64,000 bases of DNA, from assembly GCA_930367215.1 (NCBI GenBank), contig OV884058.1:198666208-198730207 (forward strand), given 5' to 3'. Positions within the stretch are counted from its first letter, which is position 1, and every line of letters starts with the position of its first letter. Both the position numbers and the translations under genes were made by a program. This DNA is from Pollenia angustigena. Its lineage: Eukaryota > Arthropoda > Insecta > Diptera > Polleniidae. Of this stretch, positions 11,646 through 22,959 are shown in pieces. The notes under the pieces were generated by a model. That model ran no database searches. It saw nothing but the letters and a program-made list of their open reading frames with translations, and was not told the DNA's origin.

Positions 11646-12412
11646 TATACATACAATGTTTTTCGTCATCACTCACTGTTGCTGTATCCTTTCCTTTGGT
11701 AATGAAGAAGAAATGTAACCCAAAAACGGCGACAGACCGACTCGATATGTTTTTCGTCATCATTATATTTTTGTATTTGATGTATTTAAGCAAACAGTTT
11801 GAAAAAATTGAATACGGGATTTTGTTTTTTTTTAACCAACTTCGAAACCAACCAAAAATTTATTTTGTTTCTTATAATGTTGTTGTTGTTCCTGTTGTTT
11901 AAAAAGAGTGAAACGTTTTTTTACCTGCTATTTTTTTGTTTTTTTTTTTTACTTCAAACCTCTTCATCTTTCTTACTGTTGTACTTTTTTAAGTGTCCAA
12001 AAATAGACTGTATGTGTTTTTTGTTGTAGTTCTTATATTTCACATTAGGAAGTGTTGCTTACGATCAAATAAAAAAAATGCAAAAAGACGACAACATTAA
12101 AAAGCGTTAAATATTTCATACAAAATTATGAAAACTTGAAACCAATAACGCGTGTATTATATTTTTGAATGGTTGTCAACATTTTTGTTGGTTAAATAAA
12201 AATCAAACAAAAATTTTTATTGAATCAGTAAAAAAATTTGTAGAAATTAAAAAAATTTTCAAACATGCGTTTGTTTGAAAATAATTCGGCAATAATTTTT
12301 TCTGTGTAGTGTTGGTAAATGTATGCAATTAAGAAGGATTTTCGGGAATGGACCCACAACAGGGAAATAACTAGAATACACATTTTTCATTAATTCAAAT
12401 TTTGACTTATAC

Positions 12413-12671
12413 ATATCGTCACCTAAAATGCAAAACAATGTATCATCAAAAAATTCGAAATTGACTTTTTGATTGATTTTTGTTCGTTTTATTACACTTC
12501 ATGTTGACGAAAAATGTTTGATCCCTGCGATTAAAAATGGCGCCTTCATTAAAGAAATTCAAACGTCATGTATAACTTCTTGTTGTTGTTGGTTTTGTTA
12601 AGTTTTTTTTGCTTCTCGTGAAAATTTATAAAAAGTGTTGTTAAGTTAAATTGCATTTTAGGTGACGATAT
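12413..12671. repeat. Inverted-repeat MITE
   Basis: ATATCGTCACCTAAAATGCA (12413) is perfectly inverted at the right edge (12651-12671). The flanks ATACAT and ATACAA are similar but not a clean TSD. Confidence 0.7.
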
Positions 12672-14948
12672 ACAAGTTATTTGTTTTGAATTTTATTTCG
12701 GTTAAAGAATTTCATTAAGGGTTTTCATGATATCGCTTAAAATTGCCGTTTGCGCAAATGGGCAAACTTGCGAGACTCGTTTCATTAAGACTCTAAACCT
12801 TCTTTTAAAGGCAAGTTATGTGGTCTTAATGTCCGTCCTTGAGCTGACCGATAGACCAGACGCTAATTTTATTAAACCATCATGTCGACGTCTGTTATTT
12901 CTTGCCATTTCAATCATCAAAACATTACCTGATTATTATTCTTCAAACTAGTGCAATTCAAAACTAAAGCCAAATTGAAAAGTTAGATATCTTCCAAAGA
13001 TTTGTGAATGATTTCCTTTTTTCCGAAGGACTTTTAGGGCTAAAATCAAATCCTTTGTACTGACCAGCCACGGTTTAACTAGGAAATATTGAAGCAACAA
13101 TTTAAATTTTTTCCTTTTTTTCTACCGCAATATCCATTCAAAGTGAAATTTAGTGTTCATATTTCTATAATGCCTGCAATATTTTAGTTTTTCTTTTTGA
13201 TGTTTCTGCTGTTGCACGAGTATTAATGAACAACAAACTATTTTTTGTTTTGTAATTAAGAAGTTTGAAAAACTTTACCTATAGACACACAGTACATTCA
13301 CCTTAACTCTTTAGCCACAAAAGCAACTAAAATACTAATACACTTGGAAAAGATATTCACTCGAATGTAAAACACACTCTGTAACCAAGCGACAGACAGA
13401 CCGACAGATGGATGGGCAGCTAAGCTGACCGCATGCATAAAATACACTAAGTCTGACAGTGAGACAGACACTCGTACACTAAGTGATCATTATTTGTGTT
13501 ATAAAATTTCATTGACCTGACATTTAAGTTTGTTTTTATTCTTGTGTTGTCTTGTTCTTGTTTTTATTTACTTTTTGTTTATTATTATTGTTCTTTTTTC
13601 ATTATTTTGCCCCAGAGAGGGTTTATTTTTTCAGAATAATAATGAAAAGTAGTTTATTTAAAATTTTAATTCATTTTTATTTAAATATGATAATTTTTTT
13701 TGTTCAAACTTTTTTTGTTTACAACAAATTGTTAAGATTACACTATTGTTAAATAAATTACAATACACATAGTAGTGTATCTGTATTTTTTTCTAATTTA
13801 AAGCACAGTGGGTTGTATATACAAAATTTTTAATATCAACTGAAAGGGCCGAAATCCTTTTTTAATATAAATAAACTTTGAAAATTTAGTTTAAATTCTG
13901 CTTTTATTATATTTTATAATGGTTAAGGTAAAAAATGGGTTAAAAATCTAAAACCATCAAAAAAATTAGGTTTAAGCTTTGATATCGAGCTCTTACCGCA
14001 AAAATAGCTTAAGCGTCAACATTTTTAGTAGTGTTTTTTTTTTTTTATAAATTTAAATCCTTAAATGTCATGGTCACATAAGGTACCGTTACGGTTTTAT
14101 AGCAAAAACCATTTTATCTTAAGCGACAACCTTTATACCAAATCTTGCTGTTTTGATTCATGGCCCTAAACAAGACAACTTTATTGAAATTAACAGAACG
14201 AATTGATTACTTTCAAGACCACTTGGTTATTTTCACAGCCATACAAGTACTTTTCTCCAAACAACTTGTCATGCGTATGTTACTTGTGGTTTCTCATGTA
14301 GTGCGTGTGAATGATTTAAATTTTGCGACGCACATCTCAACGCACGTACACTCAAAATATTATGTAGTTAAGTTCAAACGAAAATTAATTTTAAGCAACT
14401 TAAAATTCATTTAAAAAACGGATCATTTACATTTCATTTAAAACAAAGGATTTTTCATTCATTTTAAAATTTTTTATTTTATGAACAGCATATTCCTTAA
14501 AATTGAATGATTTTTACTATTAAAAAATATATTTTGAACGGCAAAAATCAAACCACATAACAAAATAAATACGATAAAAAATTATTTGTTTGTAGATTGT
14601 TTTTTGAACAACAAACATAAATGTTAAAAAATAAAATTTTTCCAAAAACTATCTTGTTTAATCAAACCAACTTAATAGAAATAAAAAGTGAAGATAAAGC
14701 CGCCAGCTTAACCAAATAATAGCTAAACGCGCTGTCAAAATCGGAATAGCAAAGCGTTGACGCCGCGCTATTTCGGGATGCGTCATACGAATTTTATGGG
14801 CAATTTTTGAAAACCATAAAACGCGTGCAGTTTTTGTTTAGGTACGGCTGTTAGTCTCCATTTAGAGAGTGGAGAGAGGAATTAAAAAGGGGCAACCAAG
14901 CGAGTGTATTGTTCGATTCGTTTTCTTAATTCATTCGTAGTTTTAAGC
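12672..14948. other. 2.3 kb without a recognised feature
   Basis: The sequence is AT-rich with T-tracts at 13550-13700. Frames at 12727-12951 and 14160-14414 start with ATG but show no domain, no homology I recognise and no splice context. A real host exon or regulatory element cannot be excluded here. Confidence 0.4.
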
Positions 14949-15789
14949 ATTAAGTTAGTTATACCATGCAGGGCTGTCAGATATGGCGATTTCTCGCCAA
15001 ACGTGGCGACTTTGAAACGTGTTTGGCGATGGGATTTTCCGTTTGGCGACTGGCGACTTTTGTGGCGGTTTTTGACATAACTGGCGATTTACTTGGCTAT
15101 TTTTACCATTCATATTATTTCAGCGATTTTGAAATAAAAGATTTGCACTATTATTTACATAAGCGGAGTTAGGCCTCTCCAGCTAAATATATGTAAATAT
15201 ATACATACATACTTATAGATTTTTGAACAGTTTGTCCTTTTTTGTTATCATTTCATTTAAAATGAGAAAATTCAAGATGAAATTGAGAAAATTCAAGATG
15301 AAATTGAGAAAATTCCAAATGAAATTGAGAATTTCAATTTGATATTGAGAAAATTCCAATTGAAACTATTTATGGTTTTTAATCCAAATTTTTAATATTT
15401 TTTAATTAGGCTTAAGTTCATTAAATTTAATTTTCATTAAATTATTTTTATGAAGAAAGGAATTTTTCAACATGAAAATTAATCAAAATTTATTGATAAT
15501 TTTTCATTCTTGACTCAATCTGGGACAGGTTACCCTGACATGTTTCGATTGCTACCACTCAATCTCTTGAGAATTTCAATTTGAAATTGAGAAAATTCCA
15601 AATGAAGTTGAAATTGAAAAAATTCCAAATGAAATTGAGAAATTTTAATTTGTCCTTGATAAAATTGAATTATCTATATAATTTTTATTATATTCTTTCA
15701 ACAAACATACATAACTAACAAGGATCGAAAAAATTTTAACTAAATAAAAATCGCAGTATTATTGACCAACAGGCATCCAGATCCTCGTA

Positions 15790-16119
15790 TTGGTATGTGA
15801 CAATGCTCAATGCCACAGTCGGCTACAAATTATTTCTGACAACTCTCCAGCTACGCTCCTGCGATTGAGCTTCTTTTCACCGATGCTTAACCCCATTGAA
15901 ATTATTTGGTCGAAAATAAAAAGTACGGTAACAACAAAGATTAATGTACCGAACGTAATTCCCACCCATGTAGGAGAACAGAGGCTTGTCTTTTTAGAAC
16001 AGATGATTAATGCTTCTAAGACATGTATAACTACTGGAGATTACAGTAGAGCCATACAACATACTTCATTGTTTTACCAATCTGCTCTGGATCTGGAAGA
16101 TATGCCTGTTGGTCAATAA
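15790..16119 (+). pseudogene. DDE transposase C-terminal fragment (IS630/Tc1-mariner)
   Basis: The 109-residue frame opens with VCDNAQCHSRLQ and continues LLRLSFFSPMLNPIEIIWSK. This is the second catalytic aspartate block (D4) and the third catalytic residue block (E37) of the IS630/Tc1-mariner DDE_3 fold, with 32 residues between D and E. The N-terminal DNA-binding domain and first catalytic aspartate are absent, so it cannot encode an active enzyme. It sits at the centre of a fold-back element whose inverted arms include copies of its own 3' end. The first ATG is not a native start. Family-level assignment is secure; subfamily is not. Confidence 0.8.
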
Positions 16120-16235
16120 TACTGCGATTTGTATTTATTTTCATATTTTTCGATCCTTGTTAGTTATGTATGTTTGTTGAATGAATATAAAAAAAATTAT
16201 ATAGAGAATTCAATTTTATCAATGAAAAATTAAAT

Positions 16236-16480
16236 TTTCTCAATTTCATTTGGAATTTTCTCAATTTCATTTGGAATTTTCTCAATTTCAAATTAAAATT
16301 CTCATTTTCATTTGGAATTTTCTCAATTTCAAATTTAAATTCTCAATTTCATTTGGAATTTTCTCAATATCAAATTGAATTTCTCATTTTCAATTGGAAT
16401 TTTCTCAATATCAAATTGAAATTCTCAATTTCATTTGGAATTTTCTCAATTTCATCTTGAATTTTCTCATTTTAAATGAA
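16236..16480. repeat. 21-bp tandem array in the fold-back arm
   Basis: About eleven degenerate units of CTCAATTTCATTTGGAATTTT. Inverted units occur at 15262-15365 and 15568-15650. They may be subterminal binding repeats amplified within the element. Confidence 0.85.
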
Positions 16481-17158
16481 AAATGGTGTAGTTTAAAAAA
16501 AATCTGGCTAATTTTTTTCACATGATTTTCGTTTTATTATCATTTTAAGTGAATTATTTAGTCACTTTTTAATTCGAAGGTTTAAAAAACTGTAGTCGAA
16601 ACCAAAACCTGTCGAACAAAAAACGAAAATTTTTCTACAATTTTTCGCTTTTTGATTTGGTTTGACAGCGACTATTAACATTTAATGAATTGGAAGTAAA
16701 AGCAAATGTTTTTTTTTTTGGCCAATGACAAATGAAAAAGTGGAAGAGATGGCAGTTTTTCAACTTCGACTGCAGTTTTTTAAACACTGCTTAAATCTAA
16801 TAGTACGTCTGCAGGTTAACACAATAGTAATGAAATTGATGAGCCTGAAGTGATCTTATCGACTTGTGTGCTTAATTTAATTTTTTTTTTTAACTGAATA
16901 AATGATCTCTATTTTATGTTATTTAAAAAAAATAACAGTTACTAAACAAAATTTACTTTCGGCGACTTTTTCGTATTTTTTCTCAGTTTTTGGCGATTTT
17001 TGAATGCAATATTATATCAGCTTTTTTTTGTATGCAAAATTTAATTAAAAAAAAAAAAAAGATTTCATAAACTTAACAAAATTGACGTTTGGCGATTTTT
17101 GGCGATTTCTGACATCCGGTTTGGCGATAGAGCTCAAACAAATCTGACAACCCTGATA

Positions 17159-17590
17159 CCATGTTCACACCGACAACAATATTCGTGTTTCGCTCTCTTA
17201 TTATTGTTTCGCGCCCCAAACATGATTGAAACGACTTGTTTCCACATACAAAATTTTGAGAGCGAAACAGGTCGTTTCATTTTGAAACAGGCTGCGAAAC
17301 AGGAAAAATGTACTATCATCTCCAATTTTGATAACATTTATCTTTAGTTTATCTGAACTAGCTCTCAAAAAAAATCAAAACAAAGAAAAAATAAAAATTG
17401 ATGCTTAATAAAATAAAGTGATAATTATAACATAATAATATCAATAAAAGTGTTAAATAATATGTTTCAGTTTTATTTACACACAAAAAATGTCAAAATA
17501 AAACAAGAATGAATCGTATGAACAGCATGTTTGGCAAACTAGTTTCAAAGAGCGAAACGAGTGGTTTATAACGTCGTATGAACATGGCAT
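17159..17590. repeat. Inverted-repeat element split by the hAT-like copy
   Basis: CCATGTTCACACCGAC with a following TTTCGCTC is inverted near 17543-17587 as GAGCGAAAC...GTCGTATGAACATGG. The hAT-like copy inserted exactly at ATACCATG, so the true left edge probably lies just left of 14961. The target duplication of this older element is not clear. Confidence 0.55.
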
Positions 17591-17722
17591 TAGTTGTCGA
17601 AGAATATGTATACACAAAAAGTTGTAACGACAAAATCGCACAATGTAAACATAAGAGCAACTTCAAAGAAGAAACGACAATAATCGCAGCGATAAAAATC
17701 GTATAATGTAAATGGGCACTTA

Positions 17723-18043
17723 TGGCCGTTTTCTCATTAAACGAAAAACTACACATTAAAGAAATACTGTTTTCTCAATGTCTCATTTGCTTCTATTCGG
17801 TCGCAAAAATAACCAGCACTCATCTGCCAATTATTTATTTTCCTTTTATTTGCCGTACAGATAAATTCAATCAGCTGACTCCCAACTTTTACATGTATTT
17901 TGAGTGGTGTTGCCAACTGAAAACAATGTTTTTCGTCGGTATATTGAGAAACCCAAAATAGTTCACGGACAGTTTATCGGTCTAAAAAATTTATGTTTAC
18001 ATTAAGTTACAGACAGTTTGACGATACATTGAGAAAATGGCCA
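17723..18043. mobile_element. Harbinger-like MITE, TTA target
   Basis: TGGCCGTTTTCTCA at the left is inverted as TGAGAAAATGGCCA at the right. Both sides are flanked by TTA (17720-17722, 18044-18046), the 3-bp target of PIF/Harbinger elements. Related ends occur at 18846-19448. The reading frame 17722-17961 lies inside and has no recognisable domain. Confidence 0.75.
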
Positions 18044-18613
18044 TTAGTCTTTTTGTGTACGTATGTTGTGTTGAACCACTTGAAAAACCAAGTGTAATTT
18101 GAGTTTCAAGTTGATTTATGCAGGCCTCTAGTCAATATCTACATACATATAAGAATTCACTAACTGCTCCTCGGTTAAGCGTAATTCGATCAAAAATCAA
18201 AATATCGTAAAAACAAACTCATCACTGCCAAAGCTGTTTTAAAAAAGATACATTACAAAAGAAGATCGTTTAATAATTTGAATTTAATATAAAAGTGTTA
18301 TTGATTAACTTGACATTTCCATAACTTAAATTTTATTATTTTTTTTTTTGCTTCAAATTTTCATTACAGTTACTGTGAAAAAGACACCTTTTAGTCTTTT
18401 TTACCACCTTAAAAAAAATTCAGTCAAGGTGAGTTTATGAAAATAAATTATATATTTTTTAAAAGACCTTGTTGCATCATGTTTATTCAACTGTTTAAAA
18501 TTTTTATTTAAAAACATTGTTTAAATATTAAAGAAATAAATATGTATTTACAAAATAAAATTATTTTTTTTATCTTGCTATAAGAGAAAATCTGCTAAAG
18601 TTATTAAGATACT

Positions 18614-19885
18614 TCGTGCTTAATTCCCAGTTTTTATTCTTGATAAAAACACTTGAAATTTATTGTTGGTGGGATAAGCTATTCCCATGCGAATTTCACT
18701 GGTTGCTTAGGCCAGATTTCAAGAATAAAAACTGGAAATTAAGCACGAATAACAAAATCTTTTGAAATTAAAATTTTGTATTCCCAAAAATTGAAATTAC
18801 TTTTTGATATTAAACAGGCAAGTGCACGGCCTAAAAAAACACTTATGGCGATTTCTTTTCTGAGAAAAATGTTGCATTAATGTTACATGTTCTACATTTT
18901 TGTGTTCGTTTGTACAGAAAATACAACTGTGGGAAAAATTTTCAAGTTCTTTTGTGAATATGTTGATGAAAAACGTGCAAAACATGTTGCATATCTTACC
19001 CTTACTTTTACTTAAGGTGTTCATACTGCCCCGTTCTACAACTTTGGTACTTACTACTTTGTTTGTACAACAAATGTTTTATTTTGTTCGTCATAATTCA
19101 TACCGCTCATAATTTTGTAAAAAAATTGTTTTAAAACAAAATATAAAAATATTTACACATTAAAATCAAAAAAAGTCTATTTATATTATAATCGTTTTAA
19201 TTTTTATAAGCCATTAGTGATGTTGATATTTGTTTCAAGCCCGTAATAGCGTGTAGAAACCGCTAAAATAGCTTTAAAAATCGCTCATTAAGTACATTAA
19301 TGATGAAAGTGTAATAGTTGTAAATAAAAGCACTAATTGTGTTCTATTGAAATTGCACAACATGTAACACTTCGAGTGATTATAGGTAACATTAAAAAAT
19401 GTTACATGTATATACTGTAACATATTTTTCTCAGAAAAGAAATCGCCATTAATTGACAACATCTTTTGTAAGTTGTTGTTGTTTTTATTTTGTTTTTCTT
19501 AACCTACTTACAACTACAATTAATGTTGAGAGAATTTCAACTAATTGTAGTGGGGAATGTAAGATGAGATAAACCCACTGTTTATTGTTGATGTGTTTTG
19601 TTTAAACTTTGATATTATTACAAGTAGAACTGTTGCTATAAGTCTTATACGTTTAACAGTTTTATTTGGTTTAATATCTTTAGTTTTTCTAAAATCTTTA
19701 TGGATGAAGTTTCCTGATGATCTGGCCTAAGCAACCAGTGAAATGCGCATGGGAATAGCTTATCCCATCAACAATAAATTTCAAGTGTTTTTATCAAGTA
19801 TAAAAACTGGGAATTAAGCACGAATAACAAATCTTTTAAAATTAAAATTTTGTATTCCCAAAAATTGAAATTACTTTTTGATATG
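18614..19885. repeat. Dispersed repeat family X with internal fold-back
   Basis: About 100 bp at 18616-18716 (CGTGCTTAATTCCCAGTTTT through GGTTGCTTAGGCCAGAT) is inverted at 19720-19824. A segment containing ATTAAGCACGAATAACAAA and TTTTGTATTCCCAAAAATTG occurs in direct orientation at about 18724-18812 and 19800-19885. The part from 19570 to 19860 is homologous to 22172-22337 plus 24716-24800, where the solo LTR interrupts it. No coding capacity and no defined outer ends. Confidence 0.7.
18846..19448. mobile_element. Harbinger-like MITE, TTA target, second copy type
   Basis: TGGCGATTTCTTTTCTGAGA is inverted at the right end, with TTA on both sides (18843-18845, 19449-19451). It is nested inside repeat family X. 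Only the TGGC start and TTA target are shared with 17723-18043, so the two are related in type rather than close copies. Confidence 0.82.
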
Positions 19886-20417
19886 TTATTAAGATTAAAA
19901 TATTTTCAAATAATGAAACGTTTTTAACACTGAAATTAACGGAATTTGAAGAATCGAAAGAATACTTCTTCTAGAACGTACATAAAAGATATTTCTTAAA
20001 AAGTATTAAAAGCCAAAAGACTTTTTTTAAACTTTTAAAACAACCCAGCAAAAACTTGGTAATGACTTGCCATTACTGAACAACTTACTTTTCAATGACT
20101 ACTTCATACCATCTGCATTACATAGAAGTAGTTTGGTAATGGCTGACATATAATCTGATACCTAAGTACTTGTGTATGAGTTGATTAACGAAATTTATAA
20201 TTCATTCGTAATAAAATGCATCTACGGTTGAAGTTTTTTCAAATCTAATACAAATTGATTTAAAATATTTATTCTTACAATTTGTTTTTTTTTTTTATTA
20301 TAAATAAAAAACAATTTGTAATAAATTTGAATATGAAAAATTATGCTGTACTGAAATTTTATAGTCATGACATGTTAGTTGTAATTTTGGTGACAGCGGA
20401 GTAATAAGTTATTTAAG

Positions 20418-20535
20418 TCCCTATTTGTAAGCGAATGTGGTAATGACTTATTTAACTCCCTATATGAAAGCGAATGTGGTAATGACTTATTTAACTCCCT
20501 ATTTGTAAGCGAGGGTGGTAAGTAGTTGCCTCCAA
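20418..20535. repeat. 39-bp tandem repeat, three units
   Basis: Units start at TCCC 20418, 20457 and 20496 and contain GCGAATGTGGTAATGACTTA. Two units recur at about 20872-20940 on the far side of the SINE. Confidence 0.9.
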
Positions 20536-20605
20536 TAATTTAATCTCATATTTACGCTCTTAATTGAGTAAAAAACATCGTTTTTTTTATACAAAAACTA
20601 CACTG

Positions 20606-20815
20606 CCCCGGTAGACTAGCTGGTAGTGAGCTAGTCTATCAGCACCGAGGTTGCGCGATCGAATCCCGCCAGAGACAGAAAAAAAAATAAAAAATAAAAC
20701 AAAGTAAAATAAAATAAGAAAAAATACAAAAAAAAACATAAAGTAAAGTAAAATAAAATAAGAAAAAATAGAAAAAAAATAATTTAAAAAAAATAATAAA
20801 AAAAAAAAATTTTTT
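20606..20815 (+). mobile_element. tRNA-derived SINE, copy 1
   Basis: CCCCGGTAGACTAGCTGG begins a tRNA-like head. GACTAGCT...AGCTAGTC folds as a perfect D-arm-like stem, and GATCGAATC matches the pol III B box. The head ends near AGAGACAG (20678) and runs straight into an A-rich tail of about 135 nt with AAAATAAAATAAG units. A second, related head lies on the other strand at 54033-54182. A-rich tail and internal pol III promoter boxes are SINE features. The anticodon arm is not clean enough to name a parent tRNA. Confidence 0.7.
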
Positions 20816-21060
20816 AAAGTCATGACATGTTAGTTGTAATTTTGGTGTCTTCGGAGTAATAACTTATTTAAGTCCCTATTTGTAAGCGAATGTGGTAATG
20901 ACTTATTTAACTCCCTATTTGTAAGCGAGGGTGGTAAGTACTTGCCTCCAATGACATCACCGTGTTAAAATAATGAGTTAAAATGCCAATGTATAAGTAG
21001 TGAAGAGTCGTTATATTAGCTTTTTAACTCATTACTTCGCAATGTAAGTTTTTGCTGGGA

Positions 21061-21484
21061 AGGGCGCATAACAACAAGGGCTTTTATTTTGAAAAAATTT
21101 CTGGAGGAGTTGAGCTGTTAATTCCTTTCTAAAATGCTTTAAAAAAAATCAGCTCCCTTTTGCGCTCCGTTAACATTCTTCCTGTCGTATCGTTATTCCG
21201 AAAGGTTCCTTACCAATAACAAGTCTAGGATCTATCTAACTCTAGGCTGAAGGATCCCGTGGTATCAGATGTAACACTCACCAGTCGCGGCCTTTCAATA
21301 CCAAGACAAGCTTCAGAGGTTGGCTGCACCTTTTTCCTTCAAAGGCTTAATGCCAAGCGATGGCTTTTCCTTCGAAAGGGAAAAAGGGAAAAACAGCAGC
21401 TACATCTAAAAAAATAAAAACTGCCTCAAATTTTGAGGACAACTTTACGCACACAATTTTTCGAAAGAAAAAACATTTTTGAAC
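21061..21484. other. No gene seen
   Basis: Mixed-composition sequence with no recognised domain; interrupted in all frames. Confidence 0.4.
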
Positions 21485-22070
21485 GGCTTTTAAATTGCTT
21501 GCTGGCTGCCCATGTAAAACTTGTGCGCAAAGTACAGGAGCCAAATTACGACATTCGATATCGATCAAAATTCGACCAATATCGAATGACGTAATTTGTC
21601 CCCAGATCGTAATTTTATAGATAATTTGCTGAAATTTGTTACATCGGTTCTTATTGCCACAAGGACCAAGCATTATGGGGCGAAAATTTCACATAGCACT
21701 CATACAAGTTTCTTTTCGGGATAGGGTCTTTGTGCTTATATACCATCTTATTATGTTGGTAATTAGATTAAATTTGGTCCAAACTTATTTTATAAAAATG
21801 AATATCATCTTATCATTTTTTTTTTTTGGAATCGTTCCATATATGACCATATTTTCCATACAAATACTTCTCCCGGAAATAGATTTTAATGTCATAACTT
21901 CCTTATAAATGTTGGTATTAACATAAAAATAAGTGATAATAACTTTAACGATAGCAACTATGTCATGACATAATTTTGTCCTGGTAGGTCCAAAATTAAA
22001 AATAGGTGCCATATCAACCCCCATCCTAATATCTCATACAGATGAAGATATCTAAATAATATTCGCCACA
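21485..22070 (+). mobile_element. Diverged DINE-1-like copy, subfamily A fragment
   Basis: TTGCTGGCTGCCCATGTAAA, TTGTGCGCAAAGTACAGGAG, ATAATTTGCTGAAATTTGTT and GGTTCTTATTGCCACAAGGA are close to the body of the subfamily A copies at 46765 and 48788. Both ends are missing or too decayed to see. A small palindrome (CATTCGATATCG...CAATATCGAATG, 21551-21590) has been inserted or has arisen within it. Confidence 0.65.
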
Positions 22071-22920
22071 AAGAACTTTTACATAAATCTTAACCTTAAA
22101 CCATAATTTTGTTTAGGCGGTACACTAAACAGAAAAAATTCTCCAAAATTTTTCACCAGAAGAAAAATAAACTCACTGTTTGTTGTTGTTGTTTAAGCTT
22201 TGATATTGTTACAAGCAAAACTAGGGTTTATAATTCTTATTCACTTAACAGTTTTATTTGTTTAATATCTAAAATCTTTGGATAAAGTTTTCTGACGATC
22301 TGGCCAAGCAACCAGTGAAATGCGCATAGGAATAGCTTGTGACGATGGAAGACGGTAACCCTCGTTTCCACCTACACCATGTATGCTTTTATTAGGTTAT
22401 TTAGTATTCTATTTTTTTTATTATTATTCTATTATCATGAAGCTGATATTTCTTTAAAATGAACTTTTGATATGTTGTCATTATTATTTTTTATTATTAT
22501 TAAATACTAGATGACCCGTGCGAATATTTCGCACCGTAATTTTTATCAATGAAAATATTAATTTTTCAATTTCTAATTATTTTTCGTCATTAGTGTTAGA
22601 AATAAGCTTTAAAATGAGATATCATTCATTAAATTTGATGCGGTGGTATGGGAGATATTTGCAACCGACAAAAAAAGTGCTTTAGAAATAATATATATGA
22701 TGATTAATGGTTGCAAATAGTTATAAGACAAAAATGAAATTGAATATGAATTTAATAACGGCCGTTTATGGCGGCCTCTAGTGGTAGCCAGTATACTCAT
22801 ATTGGCATCTGAGACCCCCTAGCTGCGCGTAGCAAACAACACATGCCCAACAAATGGGCCAAACAGCTGACCAAGCAGATGGGCAGATGCAGCCACCTTG
22901 TTCGTACGACGACAGAAAAG

Positions 22921-22928
22921 TATAAAAG
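22921..22928 (+). promoter_or_regulatory. Probable LTR TATA box
   Basis: TATAAAAG, 38 bp before the nested hAT-like element. With that insertion removed, the predicted start site lies close to the insertion point. Confidence 0.6.
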
Positions 22929-22959
22929 CAGAGCGAGAATGAAAATCGTGGGGAGTCGG

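Larger units (their letters stand above)
9575..12306. mobile_element. TA-flanked element, CACAGAAAA family, copy 1 (interrupted)
   Basis: The left end CACAGAAAACATTATT follows TA (9573-9574); the right end AATAATTTTTTCTGTG precedes TA (12307-12308). Both match the ends of the 616-bp copy at 23763-24378, so the 2.7-kb length here comes from later insertions, chiefly the DINE-like element at 9930-11645. TA duplication and short TIRs suggest a non-autonomous Tc1-mariner-type element. Open frames at 11696-12029 are T-rich and also appear in the other copies; they are not supported as genes. Confidence 0.8.
15251..16486. mobile_element. Nested fold-back element with IS630/Tc1-type transposase relic
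   Basis: The outer arms begin TTCATTTAAAATGAGAAAAT on the left and end with the complement on the right. Each arm is an array of about 21-bp units of the form CTCAATTTCATTTGGAATTT. Inside, 15655-15783 and 16089-16220 are a second inverted pair, and the right member contains the last codons and 3' flank of the transposase fragment. Thus the 3' end of a DDE element has been duplicated in inverted orientation around its coding remnant. Comparison with the uninterrupted hAT copy at 60968 locates the insertion after GTTATCAT. No clear TSD. Confidence 0.75.
14969..17155. mobile_element. hAT-like element, TGGCGA family, copy 2 (interrupted)
   Basis: The ends CAGGGCTGTCAGATATGGCG and TCTGACAACCCTG carry a perfect 8-bp duplication, ATACCATG (14961-14968, 17156-17163). 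Both flanks of its interior align with the uninterrupted copy 3 at 60968-61594. About 1.23 kb from 15251 to 16486 is extra and is a later nested insertion. TGGCGA motifs crowd both ends. No hAT transposase is encoded. Confidence 0.92.
20044..21059. mobile_element. TIR element with internal 39-bp repeats and a SINE
   Basis: CCCAGCAAAAACTT at the left is inverted as AAGTTTTTGCTGGG at the right. The interior words AATGACTT and ACTCATTA are subterminal repeats. A block from GTCATGACATGTTAGTTGTA to GGTGGTAAGTASTTGCCTCC occurs twice in direct orientation (about 20363-20535 and 20818-20953), and a SINE-like sequence sits between the two. No clear target duplication. Confidence 0.65.

Noticed and set aside
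11696..12029. Overlapping plus-strand frames, also at 29112-29384
   Set aside because: Both are in the same region of the CACAGAAAA repeat family; the third copy has a shorter, different frame. They are T-rich, with Phe and Leu runs, and show drift without frame conservation.
12727..14414. Host exons in the 12.7-14.4 kb interval
   Set aside because: Frames at 12727-12951 and 14160-14414 have ATG starts, but no recognisable domain, no codon pattern that stands out and no convincing splice sites. RNA evidence would be needed to call them.
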